Positions 34,843 to 45,442 of a stretch of 45,442 nt of DNA are shown here, piece after piece (position 1 is the first letter of the stretch; each line of letters opens with the position of its first letter). Position numbers and translations under genes: made by a program. This DNA is from Acanthaster planci (Eukaryota > Echinodermata > Asteroidea > Valvatida > Acanthasteridae). The stretch covers positions 405,736 through 451,177 of the forward strand of contig NW_019091626.1 of assembly GCF_001949145.1 (NCBI RefSeq). Reading direction: 5' to 3'. The notes beneath the pieces were generated by a model. That model had not been told where the DNA came from. It was given only the letters and a program-made list of their open reading frames with translations, and searched no databases.

Positions 34843-37800
34843 CAACTTGAACTAGATCCATCTCTGACACTTAATGGCACGGAACAGCTTGTTTACATCC
34901 CCCTGCACGGGTTATTCACTTCAGCTTGGTAGAGGCTCTCAACATTTCCCAGAAAATAGAAAGTCATAAGTTTCATCACAACCAACGATTTATGCACTGG
35001 TTGGATGCAAAGGTCCAACCCCCAGGGATCGGCACAGGTTCAAGGCAATGAACATAAATATCATGCATCTAATAATGTTCCGGGGGAAAGGGAATCAATC
35101 ACAACTGTAGAGCAAAAACACGATAACATTTCAAGTCTGTGGGAATGTTAATACGAGGTTACTGTAAACTGTACTGAACGAAAAGGGCCTGATTCAAATG
35201 GGAGAGGCGACTGCAGCTAGAGATGGTGTAAAATTTGCCCGTTAAAGTTGGAGTTTGCTGAAAACAACAGATGCTTATCAAATCAGCGAATGGCCTAGTT
35301 AGTTTATGGTACATTGAGTTTCACTGAAGAAAGCTGGAACTTCATTTCAGATGATAGGATTGCGACTACATGTTCTGCCCGCATGGCAACGTAAACTCTC
35401 TAAAATTCGGAAGGCCGGCCGCTGCTGGCATTGGTTCAACAATACCTCAGTGAAAATGTGACACCCAAATGAGGTTTCCAAAATGCAAGACATAGGCCTA
35501 CTTGCAATATACATTGGATTGCTCCTAGTATCAGTCAGGGATTGTTCACTGCTGTTTGGGATTTTTAATTACGGGTAATCTGCATGTACACGAATGCCTC
35601 CTCACTGGTGGACAAGACAAAGGCAGGGATGAAATGTTTAATCAATCTAGCGGCTTGTGAAAATCAAATATCGGCACATCCATGACCATACCTGAGCAAA
35701 TCTTTTTGCTATGCCTTGCCTACCCACCGCTATTATGGGAGGTGTGACGCGCGCCAGCTTCTGACTTTGTTTTCTGCCCCTCACCCCTCTCCCCGTGCAT
35801 ATGTCTGTTCTGCACATTCTTGCATTGGGTCTTTAAAGAGTGCAGGGGAGAAATGTCTCGTCACAGAGGGGTAGATACAGACCAGAGACGAACGAAAGAG
35901 AAAATTTGCGATGGGACCAAGAAAATGAGCGTCGGTTACAATGTGCATCGAAATAGTAAAATACACAAAGCGCAGGCCTGTTTCTAGAGGAGCTTATACG
36001 CGAATAAAGCTCATAACAAGGGTCGGTGCAAGGAATTTTTCTCAGACAGACTTCTTGGTTTTCTTTATACATGTGCTCTTCTTCTGTGTATGGAAACTAT
36101 TCGACATCCTTTTGATAAATTACACTTTAATAACTATAAGTCCATGCAATCGGGAACACATTGATCAGTTTAAGTATTTTGTCTGCTCAACTTGGGAAGC
36201 TTATATTTGCCCATGGCAAACATTTCTGAGAAAGGGTTACTCACTGGCCTATTGCCATGTATTACACAACAAATCATCACAGAGACGGAAAGTTAGGATA
36301 GGAAAAAATGTCAAAAATTCCGCTTTGTTTTCTTTCTTTTTTTTTGGCAAATAAATGCACATTGGGTATTTTCCTTTGGACGACAGCATAATTTTGCTGA
36401 TGAACTGATGAATATGGAAATCTGCATTGGTATGAATTTCGATAATTGAAACACAGTAAAAGGTGCATTTTCAAAGACTCTCGTAAAACAATTGAATTCC
36501 ACGGACCTTTAAAGAGTAGCTGCAATGAATTTCTCCAAGAAGCAGTTTTTTCTGGACTTTTGTACACTTCTTCATTGTATAAAAACTCTTTTACATTTCA
36601 ATTAAAAGTTTGGTTAAATGCATTTAAAGTGCACTTTAAATGCACATTATCCATACTTTCCTGGGCTACTGAGGGCGCAGTTGCTGTGACAAATTTTAGA
36701 GCATGTGTGATGCGTTTGTATGTCTGTGATAATGATGTACACGAGTGGACGATTTACAAATGAAATAGCGCCCTCAACTCCTTCCTTTACGGAAAGGCAG
36801 TGGAGGGTGTTGTCCACTTCAGTTACTACGTCTGTATAGTTTAGTGCAAAGGTTTCTTTGAGTAGTAAACTCTAAATGTCCTTCCTGAAACCAATTTCTA
36901 AGATATTGATGATTGCTAATTGCTATGCACATAAACACAATGAATAAGCAAAGAGTAAATTTATTCCAGCAAAATTTACACAAATATGTCGGAGCATTTT
37001 TCATGTATACAAGACAATGTAAAACACTGAGGCTTCATCACAGTTTTGCTCATGAAAGTATAAATATCATTAGCATAAAAACCAAAAGGGCAGTAAAATA
37101 CCGTTTGCAAAGTGAAATACAATCTGAAAGTAATGTTATCTGAGACACACAGGTGCATTTTGAAGATATGTATTAAGTGTGACGCAGGGCTGAATTACTT
37201 CTCTTGCCAGCAACAATAAAATCAGACCTAATACGTGATGACATATAAATTCATTTCTACCATAGTTTTGCTTTTTTATGGAAAGAAGGCATTAAAATAA
37301 AAACAGAAACAGTACTTTTAGTTAAGGAATTTAATTGCCTTGTATTTGATAAAAGAGATTGATCTTTTTTTTTGCATTAAAAAGCATTCTCTCCCCTATT
37401 TTGAACATACACACATATATTTAGATTGTGATTGAAAAGTCAAAGACTTTTTGAAGGCATATCATTCTTTCTCCCTTCCGAAAGAAGCGAAAAGTATCTA
37501 TACAGCATTCAAGCATTCATTTCATTTTGCTTTTAGAGTGATACCATTATTAAATGAACTTGGGTAGTTCTATGAATTTGGGGTCCAAAAGTGGGACATT
37601 TTTGTGTTCCTGTTACACCTGGCCTGTGTATTCTGACATGGAAATATTCCTGAAATTGATTTAAACTCTTTCAATTTGTTTGGCAAAATCTTTGCATCAA
37701 TTCGTTACTCTCCAAAATTAGAGAATGTGTTCTGAATAACAAAATCGTATGTCAGACTTGGCAGGAACAAACAAAAATTTGACCCCTAATTTATAGAATG

Positions 37801-38379
37801 ACCCAATTGCAAGCATTGCAAACTGAGTAATTAATATTATGAATACATGTATATGCAAATGAATTGCTTTCTACATAAGTTCTGTAAACAAAATCTTTTA
37901 GCTCTTTGTCTTTATTTTAATTGACCAGAAGTAGCTGACATGGTTCCATTTATTTCAAAGTAGACATTTCTATCTTAAGGACTTCCCTGAATTTCACTGT
38001 TTTATTTCCTTTTTCACTTCCAATGAAAGGGGCATTAATTGTCATTTAGTTTGCCTTGTGCTCAATTTCATTTTTTTTCCCTAATTTGTTCGGTAACTTT
38101 TTGTTTTCTTAATTTTTTTTTTTTAAAAGTTGCTTCCTTAAGTTTTATTACGTGTATGTATTTTTTTATTTGGCACTCCTTGAAATTCTTTCCCCTCACT
38201 TTTAATTTGCAAAAACTGGGAAAAGCTTGTTGTATTTGTTGTTATTTTTTACAAATTAAAGTAAAAATAGAGAGCTTTTTCTGGTAGACTTGAAGTTTGT
38301 GGTAAGGCTATGTCTGAGTAAACTGGCTGTGAATCTGAGTAATGAGGTAACAGCAAGTCACTTCCAATTCCATTAGTAC
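34843..38379. other. Intergenic stretch, no gene recognised
   Basis: AT-rich sequence between the A2M-like gene and CISD3. The open frames (for example 35941-36354 plus and 36277-36567 minus) are low-complexity, lack family motifs and have no splice-linked partner. A perfect 26-base palindrome sits at 36619-36644. The part next to CISD3 may hold its 3' untranslated region. Confidence 0.6.
36619..36644. repeat. Perfect 26-base palindrome
   Basis: Tgcatttaaagtg followed directly by its own reverse complement, with no spacer and no mismatch, in AT-rich intergenic DNA. It may be a chance foldback or a dimeric binding site. Confidence 0.85.
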
Positions 38380-38735
38380 CTAGGTTACTTCCAGCCACAG
38401 CTGTGTCCCTATCAACTGGCTCTGGCTGGGCATAACAAACACATCTATTGGAAGTGTCTACAACTGCTTGTCAGTGGTTTTCTTTGATACCTATGCTATT
38501 TCCAGTAACGGGATGTACGAGTCAGCTTTTGTAGCCAGGAGTTACATACATGTACGTGTCGATCAGAAGCGGCTGTAACCGCTTGCCCAGGGCTTCCAAA
38601 ATGCCTGCAGTATTTCTAGCCACAGCTATGTCTACATCAGCTGACTGTGGCTAGTAATAATACACATGTCTATGGAAAGTGGCTCTAGCCGCTAGCTTAT
38701 GTCTTGCAATAGTGAATGTGTTATTTCCAGAAACA
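38380..38735. repeat. Diverged tandem repeats, about 110-base unit
   Basis: Units starting near 38384, 38487 and 38607, with a partial one near 38722, share the order TTACTTCCAG/TATTTCTAG, (G)CCACAGCT, TCAGCTG-like, CACATCTAT and AAGTGGCT..CCGCTTG-like blocks with many substitutions. They lie just beyond the CISD3 stop codon on the gene's 3' side, so they may be transcribed in its 3' untranslated region. Confidence 0.6.
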
Positions 38736-38779
38736 ACCGAAAACACTGACAAGCAGCCACAAAAGAGCAAAGCCCACCA

Positions 38780-41665
38780 TCAAAAGTCAGGCACCCAGCC
38801 ACACTGGGTGCAGAGCTTTGGGCAGGCGGTCTGGTGCTCGCCTTTCAGTGGGCAGGAGGCCTGGGCTTGTTCCACCAGTGCAGGCAGGTTGGTGTGGGTG
38901 CCGTCACAAAAGGGCGGATTTTTGGTGTGCTTGCACAGGCAGATGGAGTACACACTCTGTGGTTTCTCTGGGACAACCCACTTGAGAGATTTGAAGCCTG
39001 TGCCTTTGTGTTTTCCTGGAATCAATGAATCATAAAAGTAATGTAAGGGGACACAGCATTTCTATCAATATAGTTCATCACCAGTTAAAGAGTCAAAAAT
39101 ATCAGTAAAATGAACCATGAGAACAGTCATTACGTTGTACATGTACATGATGCCATGTGTACCAACTGCTGATACAACATCGAGCTTACATGTATAGCAA
39201 GGTAACTTTTGGATCTCCAAGTTCTTGTACTGTTTTATGCCAACAATATTGGGACAAATTTCTCCCTCACCATCACACCAGGGTTGCTTCTTACTCAGCC
39301 CACAAGTGCACCACTTCTTCTTCTTGCCTGGTTCAAGATCTCGCACACTGGCTGGACCATACTGCATCAAGTGGAAGAAAAAATCAGAACCGAACTAACA
39401 AACTGCCATCAAAGTTTGGGCTCTACCTCAGCAACCAGAGCGCTGAGGCAATCTCATCAGCAGCCAATGGAGTGTTTTTACAGAGCAGTGTCCAGCCTCT
39501 GTCAGAAATACCCGAATCCACAAAACAGGGAGGAATTCCACATCAGACCATCACAATTTTGGAGTGTCACAAGCAGTGAAGAGTTCAAAAACAGCATCGG
39601 TGTATTTGGGGGTTTCAGTACCACAGGAATATAGGCTTGGCAAAGTACACAGTTTCATGTAACAGGTTAACTGTTTGGTGTTTTCGTTTGTCTGAGGTGG
39701 AATTCTGTCCTGCACCCTACATGTAGGTTTTCAACTTGTTCCCCTTAGATAGGCTGTCTCTTTTCCTTACTTGATTCTTCAAAACTTATTAAAGCTTGTG
39801 AGAATTTTTGTGGCTTGGATACAGATTCTTCCCCATATAGAGGTCCACTTTGTGGTCAGGTGATGGCCATGTTGAGCACATGCTGACCAATTTTCTGTTA
39901 GAAGGCACATGTACAGCAATTGAATGTTCATTTGACATGTTCCCCACAAGCCTCCCTTTTCGACGGGGGAGGGGGACTCCTTTTGTTGGGTAAATGGAGT
40001 AGAGGCTTCACTTACACCATTAACAATTATACATGCACATGTATGTCTATGCTGCAAATTGTCACCAGAAATGCAAATAAAATTTAAAAAAAATTGTAGG
40101 CACATGCTAATTCTAAATGTAGTGTCAGTGAAAAGCAAAATTTCAGTCCCAACCTGATCTTTACTGGGCAATGAAAAAGTCATTTTGTTTTGTTCAGGAT
40201 ACAAAAGAGGCATAAAAGATACATAAAGAGGCAATCTGTAGGGTCACAGGCCAAATGCTACTCTGACTACTTTGGCAATACTGGGCCTACATGGTCTAAA
40301 ATGGTAGGCCTAATCAAGTAGGCACATTGAGAACCGCTGGTCAATCAGCACAGTTGTTCGATCTCACTGCCTCATTACAAAATCTGGATGTGTTTATGCT
40401 CCAATGAAGCAGATAGTCTGCATTACATTAAAGTGTTGATGACCTGACAAATTATGAGTCGATTCTGTTCTTGCTGTATGAAATATCTGAACTTTACTTG
40501 ATTGGCTGATGGTGGAATTATCCCTTCATCATGCAATAACATCAATAGATCACAAAACGATTGCCCAAACACTCGGACTGGTTGCGTCCAACATACTGTA
40601 CACACGGAACACTTTCTCTCCAGGAGGGAGGAGTCGCAAAGGCACTTTGTACCCTTCGCAAATCCCCTTTTTAAACATTGAGTGCACATCAAACATGTCC
40701 AAGTGTTTACAAAGGCAATTTGTGGGGTCCAAGTTTGGATCGCAGTTACCAGGATGTAGCTCCATGCATACAGTAAGGCTGTGAATGGCTCTCTTTTAAC
40801 ATTTGTCTTTTATACTGTCTCCATCACAACCTTACTTCAATGTAGGACATTAATGCCTGGAATCTTAACTGCAGAATAGCATGTCTCTGAATAGGAAGTC
40901 AAGGCACCAGACAGGTGCTTCGCATGTGAATTACACATCACACAGCACCAGGTAGGCCTACCTTGACTTTCTAAGCACAGATGCTCCACCATCGTTCTGA
41001 GACATCCAGGTATTATTTTTTAAATGGCGATCAGCCCACAGACCTACATCCCAGATCAGGTAAAAGCATGATTAGGATTCAAACTTGAGACAATTCTGCA
41101 GTAAGACTTCCCGGCATTAATGTCCTACACTGAATTAGGGCTGTGATGGCAACAGTCATGTATGACTAGTGCACAATAAATCTATGTTTTACATTGTAAT
41201 TTCCATTTTTTTTCAGGGAAAGAAGAAGTCCAAAATCCATCCATTGCAGACTCATCTGGTTCCTTTTACCAATGCACCCAACTAGTGTGAAAAAATTGGC
41301 AGATTCAACCTGTCTGAACAAACTCACGTAACAATAGCCATGATAGCCACTGCATAATTATGGTAAAGACAAAATGTCAACAGAGGGGCACTCGCCACTG
41401 CGCCCCGTTCACAGCCCAAATTTGGACCATGTTCGACAAGGCCGCTCGTACCTTGCTCCATAAATAATCGTACATGTCGTAGAAAAACTTGAAAGACACT
41501 TACCTGAAACACTGCAGGACACAGTCTTTCCTTCTTTTCCATGTTTTCCTCTGAGGCAGCCATACTTTCAGCAGTTGTACAATGTAAGTTTATGTATCGA
41601 TACCCTGCTCCCCTTGATCCTGGCTTCACTGTAACTTGAGCATTACGGGCTACCTGCACGAACAT
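38780..41665 (-). CDS. CISD3: CISD3-like CDGSH iron-sulfur domain protein, mitochondrial
   Basis: Three exons, 41504-41665, 39271-39361 and 38780-39015 (phases 0 then 1), give 162 residues. The start is the ATG at 41663-41665, just after an in-frame TGA. The N-terminus (MFVQVARNAQVTVKPGSRG) is basic and lacks acids, as in a mitochondrial presequence. Motif 1 is WCTCGLSKKQPWCDG+KH, split by intron 2. Motif 2 is ICLCKHTKNPPFCDGTH. Two C-x-C...CDGxH motifs in one chain define CISD3-type matrix proteins, each binding a [2Fe-2S] cluster through three Cys and one His; CISD1 and CISD2 have a single motif and a membrane anchor, absent here. After motif 2 a tail of about 35 residues carries four more Cys (ASCPLKGEHQTACPKLCTQC), which the human protein lacks as far as I recall. 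Confidence 0.93.
40821..41149. mobile_element. MITE-like foldback element in CISD3 intron 1
   Basis: The left end (40821-40876, starting ccatcacaacc) and the reverse complement of the right end (41094-41149, starting ccatcacagcc) match over about 56 bases at roughly 80 percent. They share tgtaggacattaatgcc and actgcagaa. Inside, a second inverted pair (aagtcaagg near 40899; ccttgactt near 40964) gives a nested foldback. There is no ORF, and no clear target-site duplication was found. Confidence 0.7.
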
Positions 41666-41669
41666 CGTT

Positions 41670-41735
41670 CATGACCACATGACACATGTACTTGTACATG
41701 CATGTACATGTTGGTGTACATGAACACGTGTCCGT
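41670..41735. promoter_or_regulatory. ACATGTACATG-rich tract upstream of CISD3
   Basis: Overlapping self-complementary units such as gtacatgcatgtacatg and tgtacatgaacacgtg lie within 70 bases upstream of the CISD3 start codon. Similar motifs recur elsewhere in the window (for example near 39140), so this may be a genome-wide simple motif rather than a promoter element. No TATA box is evident. Confidence 0.3.
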
Positions 41736-44700
41736 GACTAAGGCTAATGGTGATGTAAGTATAATTTACCATAAGTGTATCCGTTTCCGGTTGTGAATAC
41801 TTCGTCCACACGCGGTACGCAAGAACGGACCACAGAGAGTGCAATTGAAGTAGCGCCCTCAATAGGCATGTAAACGACTCCTATCTCTGAGGGCATGTAC
41901 AACCGTTGCCGTAACTTTGAACTACGGATGAGACAGATAAATGATTTCGAAGAGGTAAAATTTACAAGTCTACAATCACACACCCGAAGGGTACGATAGT
42001 GGAGAGTGTCCACTAAAAGCGACTAGTATGTTGAGATTAAGTTTTACGGAAATGTAGTTGGGGACGGATCTATAAGATGAGATCATCGACCCCATCTGAT
42101 AGGCCCTACATCTAAAGAACCCCAGTAAAGGTATATTAACCACGTACTTCGGCTATTTTTTGAGTGTACGAAAAAAGACAAAGGAGCAAACACCCACACT
42201 TACACGGCTACACTTGTGGAGTATTTCCTTTGTACTTGTGTACAAAACTACTCACACACAATACGCAAAAATTTTCAAAATACTCCTACGGAAACCAAAT
42301 TCAATTTCCTTGGTTGAAACTCGACCGTATGTCCCCTTATACTAAACACTTCAATTTGCGACGGATTTTTACCCATCAAAAATTTCCCCTTTTTGAGTTA
42401 TTTCCAAATATCACTTTCGTGAAATTCTTGTGGGGTACCGTCTCAGTACCCCACAAGTACCCTATGGGATCATCTTCCCATTGTTCCGGTACCCCACAAA
42501 GCACCATGTAAAAGCGCAAAAGAACGCCAAGCTTAAATACCTTCACTAACGGTGACAACTGCGTAGTACCCCTTCCCCTGTACGAAGAAAATGGTGTTTT
42601 GAAAGAGAAACAGTGTGAACTCGTAGATTGTTCCCACGATCATTTACAGGTTGTCTATGATTTGAACCACTGTGACCGACAGAGCATCCCTTATCCGTCC
42701 GAACCAACAACGTGAAGGTCCGTAGGCCCAATCCGGCTCAAGCTTTGGGCCAAAGGCGGGCGGTGTACGTTTTCTGACAAAGTTTTAGAGAAATTGTGGT
42801 TATTGCCCAACCAAGCTACTTAACACGCAAAAAAGTAAAACTTTTTCAAAGAAAATGTGGAAAACTGTGATTTATTTATTATTTGTACATCGAGTTATGG
42901 AGTCGCTTGTTATGTTTTGGATGGAATCACGCTCTAGATCATGAATATGGAAATTTCCATTGGCTAAGGAAACCACCAAATTTCTCCGGTCTACTGCCAC
43001 AAAGAAGACGGATGGCCATTGCAACATAGAAAGTAAAAACAAACAGACAGTAAACAAACAAACAAACAATAAAAACACCTTACTTACATGACTCCATAGC
43101 AACAGTTGAAATAAACCACAGACCAGTAAGCACGGAGTAAACACTTCAAGTACCCCCGGTACAAATTTGGGGAGGTTAGTATAGTAGATGGTAATAAAAA
43201 GATTAGCATATACATGAAAATAAAACAGTACAAACAATTCCAAGGCTGGTACATGTGTGATCAGTAAGCACACATGTTCCCAAGCACTGCATAAGCAGTA
43301 ACGTGTGCTGTAACTATTGAGTAAGCGAAAGAACCGTGACGTTATTAATGTCATTAAAATGTGTAACGGTCACGAATATTTTGCTTAATACACTGATAAT
43401 AAAAGTGAGGAATAATCACATTCATAGCAGAACTAAAATCTGTTTCGTGTTAATCGTCACCTCTAGAGAGGAATCGTGGTGACACGTTAACTCTGAACAA
43501 GCCGGACACAATAATATTTAGCCCATATCTCAGCCGGCGGTCGGATTCCACTATCCCCAAGAACTCGGCTCTGTGCCTCTTTTGATATTTTTAAAACTTG
43601 GCACCCATATAAAAAAGGAAATCGGAGCACTCCATCACAAATGGGAAAGTTAAACTCAATCAAACAATTCGGTCATTAGAAGTTCAAGGCTATATGCGTG
43701 CCACCCTTCGTGCACATGAGCACACATAATTATCTAGGCGAACCGTCTCTAAAAAAAAATGCGCGCTGCACAAGAACGGTTGATTCGATTGTTAGAAAAT
43801 TGGTGTCAAAATGACTGCGGGGAACACGCTGAAAACTCTGGACAGCTCAGTTCCTTTAACCCTCATAGAGCCGGGGGGCAAGAATCCTCCCTCTTGTTCA
43901 TTTTTGCTTATAGCATCTCTGGGGATTGATTTCTGCGTTACGGTACGGTATGACAATTTGGCCCCAAAATTATGAAAACTGGACGTGGCGTTCTCCCTCA
44001 GTGAAAAATTTTATGAGGCAGGATGAAGTATGATGTGAAATTTACCATTGACTTTGTACACAGAAGCACATCGTACAAAAGGCAGTGGTTTCCTTTTGTC
44101 AGGAAGTCTCTTGTTTTGGGGAAGGTCTATTAATTGTTTAAATTAACTTTAATATGTTTATTACTGTATACAGCTCATAGCATTTCTGGTTTCATTTCCA
44201 CTGAATATATAATCCATACAACATCTTTGATGTGAAAAATGCAATAAAATCGTCCGCCAATCGTGGAAGATAAAAAACTGATATCATGAAAAAATAATAA
44301 GTCATAATTATGCAAACACTTAATTAACTCAAACATAATTTCACACAGATGATTAGTATGTATGCCTCTATGACACTGCCAAATTTCATTGAAATACATC
44401 ATCGTATATTACGGCCGAGATCTGCGGGCGGGGGCAGATTTTGCCACCCCCCCGGCTGTGACAAGGCTAAAAAAAAAAAAAAAAAGAGAGAGAATCCGTC
44501 ACCCAGTTCTCAGGCTTATAGTATAACGACCAAATACGGACATTTCAAAACAAACATGATGCTGATGAACATTATAAAAAGGCATACAGAATTATCATGG
44601 ACGTCCAAACTTTAGGCAAACTATTACAAACCCTAAAAGGATGACAAGTGATAAAGCCCAAACGTTAGAGGTCACGCACGCAGTGACCTTCCGAACCATA

Positions 44701-45241
44701 CAGTTGCTCGCCTGTGGGGAGTTTACACAGACCTGTACTGTACCGTTTGACAATAATTACAAAAAATATTTCTTACTCGAGAAAACGTTAAGTTGGATTA
44801 ACATTTCAGTGTCCAAAGCGTCATGTAAGATTGTATGAAAAGTTACCTTGAGATGGATAAAAGAAATCGACTTCAATAACAACCCTTCACTTCCGGAACT
44901 GTACCGTTCCAGGTTTCCTTGTTTGATCATGTTTATTTTAGATACAGTACTTACGTAAGAACGATCATAGCCTATTGAAGATTTACTAACACTTATAGTC
45001 GACGGGCTGTATATTAAGTTGGGTTGGCATATAACGGGCATAACGTTCAGACTGATTAGTTCGCTTATTGATGCAATTACGTAATCGCATAATATTCTAA
45101 ACTCCTTTTAGAGTCCTGTTCTTATTTACGATTTTAGCTATAAGCAGTGTACACAATCAGTGTACGTGATAAGTGCATCGGCGCTCGGTGACCCTGCAAC
45201 TGCGTGTGTATCCCTGAGCGCCCCCTCCCCCAAAATTTACT
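41736..45241. other. Intergenic stretch, no gene recognised
   Basis: Between CISD3 and the protease I find no convincing exon. It contains a 12-base perfect hairpin at 42427-42457, an A run at 44467-44483, and an open frame of 160 codons at 42872-43354 (minus) whose hydrophobic N-terminal part overlaps T/G-rich sequence. The upstream part may include CISD3 promoter and the far part the 3' flank of the protease gene. Confidence 0.55.
42427..42457. repeat. Perfect 12-base hairpin with GGGGTACC arms
   Basis: Cttgtggggtac, loop cgtctca, gtaccccacaag. A third copy of ggtaccccacaa follows near 42490. The surrounding sequence is intergenic; nothing shows a function. Confidence 0.8.
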
Positions 45242-45442
45242 CTAGTTACCCAACTGATCACCGACTTGTTCTTGGATCCAGTCGGTGTAAGCCGACAGCC
45301 TGGTGTAAATCCCATATCGACCCTCTACGGCGCAACCCTCTCCCCAGCTGACAATACCAATCTGGACCCATCGTCTGGTACCGTCTGCCACGGTTAGCTG
45401 CCTCATGACAGGCCCACCTGAGTCCCCCTTACATGCATCAGA
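45242..45442 (-). CDS. Trypsin-family (S1) serine protease, C-terminal part
   Basis: The minus strand encodes 66 residues before TAG at 45242-45244, running off the window edge. It begins [13 protein letters not shown], the catalytic-serine signature GDSGGP. The residue six before the catalytic Ser is the Asp of [10 protein letters not shown], which lines the S1 pocket and predicts trypsin-like cleavage after Lys or Arg. It continues [20 protein letters not shown] and [15 protein letters not shown], the usual last strand and helix of the fold, with the Cys of SWGEGCA conserved. His and Asp of the triad, the propeptide and any accessory domains lie outside the window, so the exact subfamily cannot be given. 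Confidence 0.93.
   Translation of the reverse strand, partial: SDACKGDSGGPVMRQLTVADGTRRWVQIGIVSWGEGCAVEGRYGIYTRLSAYTDWIQEQVGDQLGN

Noticed and set aside
35941-36354. 137-codon plus-strand open frame
   Set aside because: AT-rich, ends in a phenylalanine run from a T tract, no domain, no Kozak or splice context; overlaps other frames of similar length.
38679-39634. Plus-strand open frames of 118-141 codons
   Set aside because: They are antisense shadows of CISD3 exons 2 and 3, which carry the CDGSH motifs on the minus strand.
42872-43354. 160-codon minus-strand open frame followed by AATAAA
   Set aside because: The hydrophobic stretch comes from T/G-rich simple sequence and the C-terminal part matches no family I know. 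A last exon cannot be excluded, but nothing supports it.
1-45442. CRISPR arrays, operons or a prokaryotic system
   Set aside because: No regularly spaced identical repeats, no compact gene arrays; all recognised genes are intron-rich animal genes.

Overview
The window is eukaryotic DNA from an animal. Genes are split into many short exons with GT-AG introns of a few hundred bases to about 2.5 kb, and there are no bacterial features. The products (an alpha-2-macroglobulin/complement-type protein, a mitochondrial CISD3 and a trypsin-type protease), TTAGGG-type telomere repeats, frequent 'taggcctac' and 'acatgtaca' motifs and a tRNA-derived SINE suggest an invertebrate deuterostome such as an echinoderm, hemichordate or amphioxus. 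This placement is an impression; no search was run.

Layout. Positions 1-792 are a degenerate CCCTAA array, in the orientation expected at the left end of a chromosome. From 34613 down to about 1034 (minus strand) lies one large gene of about 34 exons. It encodes a secreted alpha-2-macroglobulin/C3/CD109-superfamily protein (TEP family) of about 1,430-1,450 residues. I traced its exons one by one: splice phases agree from exon to exon, apart from one ambiguous donor (exon 20) and a tentative last exon. The protein has a signal peptide, a FIQTDKPLYTPKQ motif, the macroglobulin domains, a GCGPGGG motif, CUB parts, a thioester domain and the receptor-binding domain. The thioester site reads GNGEE instead of GCGEQ, so no thioester can form. 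There is no anaphylatoxin or C345C domain, so this is not a true C3/C4/C5.

Inside this gene, about 2.5-3.0 kb is present twice in tandem (17294-19800 and 19844-22873). Each copy carries an intact pair of exons (75 + 55 bases). Because 130 is not a multiple of three, using both pairs in one transcript shifts the frame into an early stop. The two pairs therefore behave as mutually exclusive cassettes just before the bait-region position, unless the duplication is two haplotypes assembled side by side; single N bases at the copy ends make this a serious possibility.

From about 34.8 to 38.3 kb I see no gene. A three-exon CISD3 gene (two CDGSH-type iron-sulfur motifs, minus strand) occupies 38780-41665. 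Its product has an unusual cysteine-rich C-terminal tail, its first intron holds a MITE-like foldback element, and its 3' flank holds diverged tandem repeats. From 41.7 to 45.2 kb I recognise no gene. The window ends inside the last exon of a minus-strand trypsin-family serine protease (45242-45442, stop at 45242-45244). The three genes share a strand but no evident pathway. All splice sites were read by eye and have no transcript support here.
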